64,000 nucleotides of DNA from Candidula unifasciata (taxonomy: Eukaryota > Mollusca > Gastropoda > Stylommatophora > Geomitridae). Positions 11,411-22,989 of this stretch are shown piece by piece. Position 1 is the stretch's first letter; every line of letters starts with the position of its first letter. The DNA is taken from assembly GCA_905116865.2 (NCBI GenBank), contig CAJHNH020007579.1, positions 232,666 to 296,665 of the forward strand, written 5' to 3'. The notes below the pieces were generated by a model. That model was not told where the DNA came from. It ran no database searches and was given only the letters and a program-made list of their open reading frames with translations. Position numbers and translations under genes: made by a program.

Positions 11411-11660
11411 AGTTGTGGATTTCAAGCTGTACGATAGACATGGCCAATAAGACACCATTTTGGGGGGTGCCTAGTTGACCATGCTCTTAGTGCACTTGTA
11501 TTCATGGCGAGGCGCACACGCCGTCTGGAGGTGACGGGTTCAATACCCGGCACGGTAACTATAGCTTTCGATTTGTATGTTGTCTAGTGTGTTTTTCTAT
11601 CTTTCTACTTCTTTCTATGAGTGCAGATAAATATACTTTCTGTTACTTGATTAATTTATT
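11411..11660 (+). repeat. tRNA-like block D, copy 2 inside the hAT element
   Basis: This is a direct duplicate of the block at 10899, about 512 bp away. The B box GGTTCAATACCC is near 11539-11550. It ends with 'ctttctatgagtgcag'. The shared left boundary shows that host-element sequence was duplicated with it. Confidence 0.65.
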
Positions 11661-11712
11661 GCATTTATATAGCGTTTTTTGACGGTAGATGTTTTTCTAG
11701 AAGTTTTTCATT

Positions 11713-11979
11713 TTGAGTGAATTTATCAAATGTAACCTAAGAGACAGGATGAAATTGGACCTTTTAAATGTTATCTTGACAATACAATTCGGCCTGAAAA
11801 GAGTAGGAAAAGTCTGTTCCACTTATCAGCTCCCTGATTGGGTATTAAAAGAAATTGGAACAGCTAAAGCATACCAGAGTCATTTTGGTTCTGAAGCTTC
11901 AACTTCATCATCCAAGCTAAGTTTATCCTGTGGATCTTGTAAGGCAGACTTCAGTAAAGATAAGGACATGATTCTATAG
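11713..11979 (+). pseudogene. hAT transposase-like C-terminal fragment
   Basis: An 88-codon frame contains the stretch LNVILTIQFGLKRVGKVCST, which resembles the C-terminal region of hAT/zinc-finger-BED transposases. Its position inside an element with hAT ends supports that reading. No DDE residues or BED finger remain, so it cannot encode a working transposase. Confidence 0.4.
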
Positions 11980-12620
11980 GGTAAGTCATATCAATTGCTA
12001 TGTAATTTATGACTCTTTCTATTTGGATGTTTTTTCTAGATGTTTTCCACGCAAATTTAGATGTTTTTAGAAATTTTTCGACTCCGTTTTGGATGTTTTT
12101 TGTCAAAGAAAAGTGGCAACACTGCTCAGCATATACACGCGGGAATAGTCCTGTGATCCAAACCACATGAAAGCCTGTGTCACCGCCATCACCTCCATCG
12201 TCATGCTGCTGGTGGTCATGGAGAAGGCACCGCTGGCTTCCTTAACTGTGATGCTTGCCACTCTGCACATCACTTGGGCGGAAATTGTCATGAATCATTT
12301 GTTAAACATCTGATTATGCAGCACCAGCTGGTCTGTCCCTGCACTCACGTCCCAAAGCTATTAGAACCCTACACAAATCTGAAACATGATTGTTGGATAC
12401 TTTGACCCACTCCTCTCGCTCAAATTTATCAAGCCTGTACACTTGTCCAATTGTGTCTTCAGCTTGCGCCATCCAAGACCTTTCTCTTTTCAGTCTTGTT
12501 TCCCTTAGCTCTACCCAGGGCTTCATGCAGGAGGTGCTTCTTGTCTGCAGCTACTCTGAGATATGACTTTGTCTGCAGAACCTTGAGCCTATCTGAAATA
12601 GTAGGCAGTGCAAGTATACT

Positions 12621-12646
12621 TAATTCTACTTAATTAAGTAGAATTA
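12621..12646. repeat. 26-bp perfect palindrome at a LINE-LINE junction
   Basis: The sequence around TAATTCTACTTAATTAAGTA is perfectly self-complementary over 26 bp with no spacer. It lies where the minus-strand J3 LINE meets the plus-strand family A LINE. Confidence 0.9.
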
Positions 12647-13885
12647 TTTTGGAAAGATTAAAAGATGCTATTGATAAAAAGCTAAGAGATGAGCAGGCAG
12701 GTTTTCGGTCACACAGATCCTGTACTGACCAGATAGCCACATTACGTATTATAATAGAGCAAAGCATTGAACTAAACTCACTTTACATTGGATTTATAGA
12801 CTGAAAAAGCATTTGACAGCATTGATAGGGAATCTCTCTGGAAATTGATGGGGCACTATGGAATCCCACAGAAAATTATCAACTTAGTAAAGTCAACAAA
12901 TAAAGACACGAAATGTCGAGTTCTCCATGAGGGAAAGCTAACAGATGCATTTGAAATAAAAACAGGTGTGCGATAGGGATGTCTTTTGTCGCCTCTCTTA
13001 TTTTTACTGGCTATAGACTGGACTATGAAAACAGTAACTGCTAACACCAAGAATGGAATTCAGTGGACCCCTACAAAAAGAGCTGGATGATCTGGACTTC
13101 GCTGATGATGTTGCTCTTCTGTCCCATTCACGGAATCAGATGCAAGATAAATTAAATATACTTGATGCGAGATCACAGCAGCTTGGTCTGAAAATCCATA
13201 AAGGAAAGACAAAGATAATGAGAATAAATCAGGCAAATAGAAGTGTGGTTTCTCTTAATGGCACCCCACTCCAAGACGTGGAGTCGTACACCTATTTGGG
13301 CAGTAATGTAGATAAAGATGGAGGAACTGATAGAGATAATAAAATAAAAAAGGCAAAAGGGGCTTTCATAGCACTAGGGAATTTGTGAAGGTCAAAAGAA
13401 ATTAAAAGAAATACTTAACTAAAATTGTTTAATTCTAATGTCAAATCAGTACTATTGTATGGGGCAGAAACATGGAGAACAACTAAGTCAATCACTAATA
13501 AATTACAGACATTCATTAACTTGTGCCGGCGCAGAATAGAGGGAATTAAATGGTATGATAGAATAACTAATGTAGAACTTTGGGAGAGAACTAAACAACC
13601 TCCAGTTGACCAAGAGGCGAGGAAAAGACGCTGGCGTTGGATAGGACACAATGAGAAAACAGGAGAACAGCATAAATAGAATGTCTTTGCATTGGAACAT
13701 ACAGGGGCATAGTAATAAAGGAAGGCCAAAAAACACACGGAGAAGAGAGCTGGAGAATGAAGTTAGAAAGATGGGGAGGACAGGGGGAGAGCTCCATGCA
13801 ATGGCGAAGGATAGAACAACTTGGCGTGAGTTGGTTGAGGGCCTATGCTCCACTGGGGGATAGAAAGGCAGAAGAAGCAAGTACA
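12647..13885 (+). mobile_element. LINE (family A) with most of the RT domain
   Basis: Frames read RDEQAGFRSHRSCTDQI (RT motif 2), a stop-broken motif A, GCLLSPLLFLLAIDW (motif B), LDFADDVALLSHS (motif C, FADD), SYTYLGSNVDKDGG, and then [13 protein letters not shown] to the C-terminus. Internal stops and frameshifts inactivate it. It ends near a GAA-rich tail. This is the longest family A copy; others are at 5.6, 28.0 and 48.0 kb. Confidence 0.9.
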
Positions 13886-14345
13886 CTAATAATAGTAATA
13901 CACATACTATATAAAAACAACAGCCTTCATTGCAAGGGGCCGGCGGAGAAGTCGTTGAGTAAAGGGAGTAGAACAGTCTCTAGAAACGAAAAATAACATT
14001 AATACAAGCCATGTAGCTAGTAAAAGACAGAAAACTGAACATAAAACTCTCTGTGACGCTTAAGCAGTAGGACAACAGGGACACACACAAAAAGACGATA
14101 ATCGCAAAAATAATTTTGTCATAGCTAATGTTCAGCAAATTCGTTAGGCCTATATAATTCGTAATCCCAGGACGTTACATCCCCCCCCCCCTCCTCCTCC
14201 CTTTTTTCACTCTATTCCGGGCCGGCTGGTCGACTGCCACACAAAGCTTGACACTCCATAGCTCCAACGATCGCCCCTTTGGATCTAAAAAATACACATT
14301 CGCGAACCCTAGAATTAAATTCAGAGGAGTAAAAAAAAGTGGTGT
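13886..14345. other. No feature recognised
   Basis: The stretch is non-repetitive apart from a C-run at 14180-14190. No coding or mobile-element signal was seen. Confidence 0.45.
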
Positions 14346-14553
14346 TGAAGAAGAAGAAGAAGAAGAAGAAGAAGAAGAAGAAGAAGAAGAAGAAGAAGAA
14401 GAAGAAGAAGAAGAAGAAGAAGAAGAAGAAGAAGAAGAAGAAGAAGAAGAAGAAGAAGAAGCGGCAGCAGAAGAAGAAGAAGCGGCAGCAGAAGAAGAAG
14501 AAGCGGCAGCAGAAGAAGAAGAAGAAGAAGAAGAAGAAGAAGAAGAAGAAGAA
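14346..14553 (+). repeat. (GAA)n microsatellite with GCGGCA interruptions
   Basis: About 200 bp of GAA triplets include three regularly spaced GCGGCAGCA blocks at 14461-14510, so the interrupted part has a secondary 24-bp period. All open frames across it are artefacts. Confidence 0.97.
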
Positions 14554-15174
14554 GATCGTATAAGGTACCCCATGAGTTTTAGGGCTCAATTTTTGGTAAG
14601 GTGGAAAAAAAATCGAGTGTTCCTAACTTGCTTGTCGTAAAGGGTAATTAATTAGGAGTTTGCTGAAATATGATGTACTGGGCCAAAAAGTCCAGATATC
14701 GCAACCTAGCTATACACAACAACACAACGTGCCAATCGTTCTTTTCCGGGCAAAATACAGAAGAAGTAAAAACGCGAAGATTGTGATCGTCTGTCAGTTT
14801 CCTCTGTGACACTCAATAAAATACTGACGTCAGAGGTTAGGGTTGAAGGTCGCGATGATACATGGCAAACATGCAAGACGGGGGAAACAGGGGAAGGGGG
14901 AAGGAGGGAAGCCTAAGACGGATTTGTGGTTTCCACAGTGTCGCTAAACGCGAAGATAAAAGCTAGGGGTAAGCCACGGCGACAGCAAGTCTGGCCCACA
15001 CCTGGGCACACAGGTAGGTTACCAAGTCTGCATACCTCAGCTCTCTGGGCCGAAGAAGCTGGCGCCGCGCGGCCAATACGCGGATATGAACCGCATCAAA
15101 GTTGGGGTTATTTCCAGGGCTGTCGAAGTTGGTACTTTTGGACAAATTTGGTTCTCCTTGACCGTTGCTGAGCT
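14554..15174. other. No feature recognised
   Basis: No open frame with a recognised domain and no known repeat was seen. A purine-rich patch lies at 14879-14912. Confidence 0.45.
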
Positions 15175-15449
15175 CTCTGTATGGGTTCCAGCACTCTATT
15201 GTGGGGGAAAACAAGAATAGATCCACTAGCTGCCCAAAAGCATGTCGTAAAAGTCGACTAACTTCGAAGTCGGAGTACATCTGCATGAGAAGCAATTAAC
15301 CAACAGTCTGCATCAAAATGAGTCAGACTTGTAAAACGTATATATAGGCAACTCAGTTTCTGAAACAGGACTAGTGTCCAAAAGCAGACAAAAAACCATA
15401 AATTTCCGCCGGAGTTTATATCCGGTGAACGTAAAGAAGAAGAAGAAAG
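15175..15449 (+). mobile_element. SINE-like element A, full length
   Basis: The copy starts 'tatgggttccagcactc' and continues through 'ggaaaacaagaatag', 'aagtcgactaac' and 'atttccgccggag' to a (GAA)n tail. It is moderately diverged. Confidence 0.75.
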
Positions 15450-15758
15450 AATATTTTAAACTTTGGCATTGTGTTAAACCTTTAAAAAAAAGTGACTGGT
15501 AGTAGGCTGAAAACTAAGCGTGATGCAAATATCCATGCAAATATACTATCTGAAGTGTTGGTCAAGTTGGCTTTTGTTTCAGTTTCAAACTCCTCTGGTG
15601 GAGTGTCCGTCCAAACAACTGGCAGATGGTTCTCCTCCATGTCTTTGTCGCGGTTTAACTGTCCAGGTTTTTTTTTATGCTCCAGCTTTTTTTATTCAAT
15701 TTTATTTCCAAATATTTTTTGACATTAGGTTAAAACTTACTTTTATTCTTCTTGTATC
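15450..15758. other. No feature recognised
   Basis: T-rich sequence with short spurious frames and no recognised homology. Confidence 0.45.
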
Positions 15759-17238
15759 TTAGGGTGTAGAGATTTGCCAGACGTCTCTATTTGCAGTTTT
15801 CTTTCTGGCTTTGTTCCATTTCAGTCCTATGTCAGTTAGGGACTGTCGGATGTTGACTTTCCAGCGAACCCTGGGTCGCCCTGGAAGTCTGGTTCCCTGG
15901 TTCTTAGCCTCCCAAGCCTGCCATGGTGGCCGACTTTCTCCCATTCTGCTAAAATGTCCAAACCATCGTAACTGTGGCTGATCCACTCGGGTTTGTAAGG
16001 CCTGGGTTTCAAGATCATGGAGTATTGTCTGATTGTGAACTTTGTCTCTTCTTGCCAGTTGGACCACCTTTTTCACTTATTTCTGAGACCTGAAGCTGGC
16101 TTCTGGGAGCTGTTGTCATTGCCCATGACTCACACCCATAGGTCAGGACTGGCACATAAGTAGAGCTGTAAACAGCCATTTATGTATTCTTGCCAATTTT
16201 ATTTTTGCCAAGAAACCCTCGGTTGCTGGCCTGGAAAAGTCTTCCAGTAGTTTCTTTTCGAGTAGCCAGATTTGGCTTAATACATGCATTTCGATCTGTT
16301 ACAACTCCAAGGTTTCTGAACTCGTTGACCTGTTCGAATGCGTACCATCCCATCATGATCTGGTGTTTGTTCCCCTCTCTTGAGATCACCATGGCTTTAG
16401 TTTTATAGATACTGATGATCATTCCTCTCTTCTCAAGCTCTTCCTTCCAGATAAGTAAGTTAGATTGACGGTGTGCCTCTGTTTTAGCTGTTAGGCCTAT
16501 GTCGTCTGCAAATGCCAGTCCTGATAAACAGATTGGGTTATCTCCCAGTACCCTTCTGAGTAATTCTGTGTCTTCTCCTTACAGGTCTTGATGACATCAT
16601 CCATCATAAGAATGAAGATGTAAGGTGAGAGAATATCAACTTGTCTAACACCGCTAGTGGTCTTATATTCTTCTGATATTAGTCTGGTGTTCTTACATAA
16701 TTTCTGCAGCTTTTGTAGAAAATCTCCATTGCACGGATGAAGGGTGCTGGGATGTTTTTCCCTGCCAAGCAGTCACAGAGCTTGCTCCAGGGAACCTAAT
16801 CAAGCAATTTTTCTAGATCAGGTGCATCGTGCTCTTTCTTATATTCAAGGGCTTTTTCACTCATTTGTCTTTGAAGATAAGATCTTGAGCACTTCGATTT
16901 GCTCTGAAACCACACGGGGCCTCGTCCAGCCGTGGCTCTACCAGACTTCTAAGTCTCTGCTCAAGAATTCTAGAGTAACTTTTACCAGGAACGCTGAGAC
17001 GGAATATGCCTCTGTGGTTTTCACATTTTCTGTTATCACCCTTTTGAAACATAGGTATAATGATGACAATCTCCCAATCTGTTTGCATAGTTTTGCTACA
17101 CCAGGCTGCCTGGAGAACCTTCAGGAGCAATCTCTCTCCTGCGACTGACATTAGGTTAATGCGATTATAATTGTTCCTTTCGTTTTCTTTCTGAAACCGC
17201 TGTTTGAGGTTAAGTTTCCAGCATAAGTGAGCACACAA
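15759..17238 (-). mobile_element. LINE (family B) with decayed RT domain
   Basis: Reading down the minus strand: GERLLLKVLQAAWCSKTM, DWEIVIIIPMFQKGDNRKCE, KSYSRILEQRLRSLVEP and APCGFRANRSAQDLIF (RT fingers and motifs 1-2), then FEQVNEFRNLG, and RDKVHNQTILHDLETQ with the RWFGHFSRM block. The order is that of a non-LTR RT. Frameshifts separate the parts. It matches the truncated copy at 859-1341. Confidence 0.88.
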
Positions 17239-17408
17239 ATATCATTGCTAGCTCAGGTACTGATAACTAACCGTGTCAGCTGGAAGTCGTTACGACAGCT
17301 TTGTAGTTTTTAAAAAAAACTTTGCAAAAAAAGGGTACGTTAATGATACAATGGACAAATTATTTTAATTCTTATAAAATATAAGCTACGCCAATTATAT
17401 AAACGTTG

Positions 17409-17532
<124 letters not shown>

Positions 17533-17818
17533 TTGAAGACATTTTAACGGTTGTTTGATCTTTTACGTGTTTTAGAACTTTAAAAAAAATAGGTACTATT
17601 CCCAAAGAATTTCGGCAGCCCTGGTTGTATTTACAGGTGCTGTAGTCACAGACTGAAGTATTTATGGCATATAATCGGCTTCTCCCAGGTAAGCTGTGGG
17701 GATATAGTGAATTTGGGCACTTTACCGCCTATCGTATAGTGTTGGTTTGATAACTGGCTGATTTTGTTTTTAACCCTTGGCAAATCAGTTTATCAATCAA
17801 CTCCCAATCAATCAACTC

Positions 17819-18126
17819 CTCTGTGTGGGTTCCCGCGCTCTCTGTGTGTGTGTGTGTGTGGGGGTGGGTGGGTGTGTGTGTGTGTGTGTGCGCGTGCGTG
17901 CGTGTGTGTGTGTGTGGAAGGGGGGGGGGGGCTTCTGCCTCTCCAACAAGCATATCGTAGTAGTCGACTAATTAAGAGATTACTTCGAAGTACGAGTAAA
18001 TCTGACCCCCAAAAGTCCGAAAAGAGTAAGGCAGATTTGTAAAACGGGTCCACATGCAAAACTCGGTCCTTGAACAAAGCCAAAGATTATAAACTGACGA
18101 ACAACCAGGACTTTCCGCCCTTGAAC
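17819..18126 (+). mobile_element. SINE-like element A with internal (GT)n expansion
   Basis: The 5' end 'tctgtgtgggttcccgcgc' runs into about 80 bp of GT-rich repeat and a G-run (17838-17930). The body resumes at 'caacaagcatatcgtag' and ends at 'aactttccgcccttg'. The GT run probably grew from the 'gtgtg' in the SINE head. Confidence 0.7.
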
Positions 18127-18280
18127 GCAAACAAACAAACATCAAATAATCAAACATTATTGCCGTGGTAGATCTTCTTCTAGACGTCCTCGTCTATTTA
18201 AATTATTCATTATTCCAGTATTCCACCCCCCCCCCTCCCCCGGTCCACTTCTTCCCGGGATGTCTAATAAATACAATTTT

Positions 18281-18570
18281 CCCCCGTGTGGTTTCCGGGG
18301 CCCTATTATAGGGAAAACAAGAATAGACCCACTGCCTACCCAAAAGCCTGTCGTATGAGTCGACTAATTGGGAGCTTCCTTCGAAGTCGGAGTGCATCTG
18401 CCTGAAAGGCAAGGAACCAACAGTCTGCATACAAATTAGTCAGATCTGTCAAACGGGTACACACGCAACACTAAAGTTCTGTAACAGGATTGCAGTCCAG
18501 AAGTGGACGAACAGCTGGAACTTTTCGCCAGAGTTTACAGCTGGTGAACACGAAGAAGAAGAAGAAGAAG
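18281..18570 (+). mobile_element. SINE-like element A, full length
   Basis: This near-consensus copy runs from 'ccccgtgtggtttccgggg' to a (GAA)6 tail. No clear target duplication was seen. Confidence 0.85.
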
Positions 18571-19058
18571 ATATCGGCTTTTTTCTATCTCCTCTATCTA
18601 TATTCTACACCAAGGGTTGACTAGACATTTCTCCGTTTCTTTGCATTTACTGAAAATTGCCGACTAGAACTTGGCCTCCATTTTAACAAGCACCTGGCAA
18701 CTCCGGCCGTCATCATTATGCCTAACTATTTCAATTTCCATGTGCTTTCCATTTTCTCTTCCTAGGCATACGGTGAAAAGCTCTTTAACAACTCGGTTTT
18801 CTGGGCAGAACTATGAAAACAGCCATAGGAGAAAGACAAGAGAAGATTCTAAACAGCATTTTGCCAGCCAACACATGAATTAAAAACACAATAGAAGCAT
18901 ATTTGCCCGTGCCATTCGGCAAGGCAATTGATTTAAATTAGATTACCACAGTGAAGACTTCTTAAGGCGATCTCCGATGTGACGAACATTTGTGTACCCC
19001 GGCAATTTTTCTTACTTGAAAACTTCTTCGGATAAGAGGCATTTCTGTTGAGAAAAAC
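18571..19058. other. No feature recognised
   Basis: No open frame with a recognised domain and no repeat family member was seen. Confidence 0.45.
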
Positions 19059-19326
19059 CGGTGCTTTCTTAATATCCTACCTCAGACAGGGGAAACTGAC
19101 AGGTCACGGTATAGTAATATTTCAGGGGGTGGTAGATAGGCTGCATGCAGTCGTGGGACCTAGGCTGCACTCTCGGGGGCGAAGGTGGGTTGGGGTAAGG
19201 GCCAGTTCTGGATGTTTCAGGGTCGTTAAAAGCATCAAAAAGCCGGAAAACCCAGTCTTACCACCCTTTACAATGTTGGACTGTCATGCGACGTTCATCT
19301 GGGGGTTAAGATATTACTAAAGAACC
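19059..19326. mobile_element. MITE with terminal inverted repeats, diverged copy
   Basis: The copy is alignable over its length with 36653-36946, sharing 'ggtgctttcttaatatccta' at the left, 'cagggggtggtagat', 'ggttggggtaagggccag' and 'ggtcgttaaaagcatc'. The left end is imperfectly complementary to the right end 'ttaagatattactaaagaa'. Confidence 0.75.
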
Positions 19327-19496
19327 AATTCTTGGGTCACTGATGGCTTATCCTTATCAGGTCGGCACTGTGAAAGGTTCTTAGCAAGATCCAAATTGTC
19401 GCGGTTTCGTTGAGAAGGTGGGATGAGGAAGAAGCCCCCCCCCTCCCCTTTTAAACACACAAAACACAATGTTTTATGCAATCTTGATGTGTCTAA

Positions 19497-19590
19497 CAAT
19501 TGGACTTTGGTCCAGTGCTTGAGTTTTGCGTGTACATCCGTTTTACTGGCTTATTTGTGTGCAGTTGATTGTTCCTTGCCGCTCGCTTAT
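19497..19590 (-). mobile_element. SINE-like element A, internal fragment
   Basis: It is recognised from 'gagttttgcgtgtacatccg', 'tttgtgtgcag' and 'gttccttgccgctcg' on the minus strand. Confidence 0.5.
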
Positions 19591-20245
19591 ATTTTAAATA
19601 GGTATGTCGGCACATGTGGTGTAGAACTTTCGAACACGCCATAATTCCAACATAACCGACTCGTTTCAGATGTATGCGAGTTGACGATAGACAACAAACC
19701 ACGTCCGCTTATGGTACGGAGCGTAGTCACTTCATATCTCCGTGCCGATTTTCACGCTGCATATACCTGGGAACCCAGCCAAATGAATAACAATTCCGGC
19801 ACCCCCATAAAAATTATTTGGCCACTTTTCTCAGACTTCATTGCAAACCTCCCCCCCCCCCCCCCCCCCCCCCCCGCCGCCCACTTCATTATAATAGTGA
19901 AGCTTTTAATGCGTGTGTATGCTAGTACATTTGCTGAGACAGCAGTCTGTCAATCTTTCCACAAGGTACTGTGATAAACATTCTGTATGTTTTTCGTTTG
20001 CATAGGCGCAGAGCAACTATGGGGTGACACGTTTGCTATGAAGCTGAAACTAAGATTACCAGATTTCTTGTTATGCAGAAGAAAAGGGAGTGAACTCTCC
20101 AAATACATGTTTAAGAAATCTGCAAGTAATCAATAGTAGTTATCCCCCTTATAATTCAGTAGAGCATAACTGTGAACATACACAGAATAACATTTGAAGA
20201 AAGTGGGGGGGGGGGGGGGGGGGAGGAATCACAGGCTACATTAAC
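19591..20245. other. No gene; homopolymer tracts only
   Basis: A run of about 25 C lies at 19851-19875 and a run of about 19 G at 20205-20223. No coding or mobile-element signal was seen between them. Confidence 0.5.
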
Positions 20246-20249
20246 CAAA

Positions 20250-21550
20250 CGGTGTGCAATATAGACAAACAATACATTAATTAACAAAAACCAGACGGAC
20301 AAAATGTTAACAATAACTAACCAGTGTACTACAACAGACAAACAATACATTAACAAATACCAAAAAGTGTACTACAATAGACAAACACAATTTTAAACAA
20401 TAACCAAACAGTATGCTAGAACAAACAGACAAAAGTAAACAATAACCAAACAGTATGCTAGAACAGACAGACAAAAGTTAACAATAACCAAACAGTATGC
20501 TAGAACAGACAGACAAAAGTAAACAATAACCAAACAGTATGCTAGAACAGACAGACAAAAGTTAACAATAACCAAACAGTATGCTAGAACAGACAGACAA
20601 AAGTTAACAATAACCAAACAGTATGCTAGAACAGACAGACAAAAGTTAACAATAACCAAACAGTATGCTAGAACAGACAGACAAAAGTAAACAATAACCA
20701 AACAGTATGCTAGAACAGACAGACAAAAGTTAACAATAACCAAACAGTATGCTAGAACAGACAGACAAAAGTAAACAATAACCAAACAGTATGCTAGAAC
20801 AGACAGACAAAAGTTAACAATAACCAAACAGTATGCTAGAACAGACAGACAAAAGTAAACAATAACCAAACAGTATGCTAGAACAGACAGACAAAAGTAA
20901 ACAATAACCAAACAGTATGCTAGAACAGACAGACAAAAGTTAACAATAACCAAACAGTATGCTAGAACAGACAGACAAAAGTTAACAATAATCAAACAGT
21001 ATGCTAGAACAGACAGACAAAAGTTAACAATAACCAAACAGTATGCTAGAAGAGACAGACAAAAGTTAACAATTACCAAACAGTATGCTAGAACAGACAG
21101 ACAAAAGTTAACAATAACCAAACAGTATGCTTGAACAGACAGACAAAAGTTAACAATAACCAAGCAGTATGCTAGAATAGACAGACAAAATTTATGAATA
21201 ACCAAACAGTATGCTAGAATAGACAGACAGAAATGTTAACAATAACCAAACAGTGCACTACAAAAGACACAAATGTTAACAATAACCAAACAGTGCACTA
21301 CAAAAGACACAAATGTTAACAATAACCAAACAGTGCACTACATAAGACACAAATGTTAACAATAACCAAACAGTGTGCTACAAAAGACACAAATGTTAAC
21401 AATAACCAAACAGTGTGCTACAAAAGACACAAATGTTAACAATAACCAAACAGTGCACTACAAAAGACACAAATGTTAACAATAACCAAACAGTGTGCTA
21501 CAAAAGACACAAATGTTAACAATAACCAAACAGTGCGCTACAACAGCAGG
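20250..21550. repeat. Minisatellite with 42-bp, then 40-bp units
   Basis: All units share the core 'aacaataaccaaacagt'. A first block (20250-20400) has irregular units. The block at 20400-21235 has about 20 units of 42 bp with 'atgctagaacagacagac'. The block at 21235-21545 has eight units of 40 bp with 'ctacaaaagacacaaatg'. The 42-bp block gives a false minus-strand frame of 14-residue repeats. Confidence 0.97.
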
Positions 21551-22203
21551 ACGTTTTAATAACCAAACAGGAAACTATTTAAAAAAAAAAAACACACACA
21601 CAAAAACTAGTCATCTATGTAACATTCTTTTTTCAGTAAGTCATACAAATCTGGTATGTCTACACATTTAACATATTTACGCTGGCATGAACACATTTCT
21701 GGCGTCCCCACATCTGAACAGGAGAACTGTCTAGAAACGATCACATCACATTTTCAACAAGACAACATTTATCACATTTCTTTTTAAAAAAACGTAGAAA
21801 AGTATGAAATTTCTACAAACTGTGTGTGTGATATTACAGAAGTACTGGTGATGGAGACAGACAAAACTTCACATTTCTGTTTATGTCCCACAACTGAACG
21901 CACAACCAAACATACACCATATAAATAGACAGGAATTGAAATATACAGACATTTCCCCCCCCCCCCCCCCCCCCTTTTTCTTCCCACATACACACACACA
22001 CTTAGTACAGCACGTGAACCGTCACTCCCCCAGCCTACACTTCATCGTTAGCGACATGAAACAGCCCATGTCTAGAGAGTGCCGGGAGTGTTGTGATGTC
22101 CTTTGTAGTTAGTCAATTAATTAATTAGACAGACGTACACAAATCAAATGTACACATTCAGGAACATCTAAATATAAAGATATCAACAAATATAAATCAG
22201 AAA
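21551..22203. other. No gene recognised; possible TESK downstream flank
   Basis: A/T-rich single-copy-like sequence with a C-run at 21956-21974. It lies downstream of the minus-strand TESK stop at 23515 and could include part of its 3' UTR, but no clear poly(A) site was identified. Confidence 0.35.
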
Positions 22204-22325
22204 TTATGGAAAGATAACATCAGAGAAACTACAACAGCACAATGTGGCTATGGTCGAGGTGGGCCCAACCTTATATATATTCCTCAACACCTGAAGTGGT
22301 CAAAGAGGAAGTGAAGAAGAAAAAG
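22204..22325 (+). mobile_element. LINE (family E) 3' tail fragment
   Basis: The stretch 'gaaagataacatcagagaaa', then 'acaacagcacaatgtggcta', matches the 3' end of the LINE at 52160-53115. Confidence 0.5.
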
Positions 22326-22454
22326 AAATAGAAGACGACAAACATAATATTGTGAGAAAATTCAATCTACAAGCAAACAAGAGGTTAAACTAATCTCTCA
22401 AAGGAGATATGGACACGTACATAAATTATGTTAATGCAACAGGGCTTCATATTG

Positions 22455-22835
22455 TAGCTAGCACACTAATGGTTGCAGCACACAGCTGGCACACTAATGT
22501 GTCGCAGCACACAGCTGGCACACTAATATGTTGCAGCACACAGCTGGCACACTAATATGTTGCAGCACACAGCTGGCACACTAATGTGTCGCAGCACACT
22601 GTGTTGCAGCACACAGCTGGCACAACAATGGTTGCAGCACACAGCTGGCACACTAATGTGTCGCAGCACACTGTGTTGCAGCACACAGCTGGCACAACAA
22701 TGGTTGCAGCACACAGCTGGCACACTAATGTGGCACAGCACACAGCTGGCACACTTGTGTTGCAGCACACAGCTGGCACACTAATGTTTTGCAGCACACA
22801 GCTGGCACACTAATGTTTTGCAGCACACAGCTGGG
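22455..22835. repeat. 29-bp minisatellite
   Basis: About 13 variable units of 'cagcacacagctggcacac' with a short variable link. Some units are paired into higher-order blocks containing 'gtgttgcagcacac'. Spurious Cys-rich frames cover it on the minus strand. Confidence 0.95.
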
Positions 22836-22989
22836 AAAGCACAGTCGTAAGCTATGATCTATCTTGTTGGCTAAACACAGTACACATACTGCTGATGTTT
22901 TCCACCGAAGATCTGTGGATGGAACAGAGTCAAGACACTTCTGAAGCTTCTGCTTGGTCTGGCTCATTCACTGTTTAATGTTTTAACTG

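Larger units (their letters stand above)
10872..12122. mobile_element. Non-autonomous hAT-like DNA transposon
   Basis: The terminal inverted repeats are CAGTGTTGCCACTTT at the left and its complement AAGTGGCAACACTG at the right, typical of hAT ends. The flanking octamers TTCAGCAC (10864-10871) and CTCAGCAT (12123-12130) agree at six of eight positions, as an aged 8-bp target duplication would. The element sits within a LINE RNase H frame and contains a decayed transposase-like frame and a duplicated tRNA-like block. Confidence 0.75.
10430..12640 (-). mobile_element. Jockey-like LINE (family J3) RNase H region, split by a hAT element
   Basis: Reading down the minus strand, 12640-12430 gives LPTISDRLKVLQTKSYLRVA, the region after RT. 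12290-12123 gives KASGAFSMTTSSMTMEVMAV and SRVYMLS, the RNase H core. 10871-10430 gives DSL, then FVPGHTGVVGNERAD, and the C-terminal tail. The 12122-10872 interval is a foreign insertion. Ignoring it brings the RNase H 'L-x-D-S' motif back into register. One stop follows NERAD, so the element is dead. Confidence 0.8.

Noticed and set aside
20393..21205. 270-codon minus-strand frame resembling a repetitive membrane protein
   Set aside because: It is a translation of the 42-bp array; the hydrophobic 14-residue repeat is a by-product.
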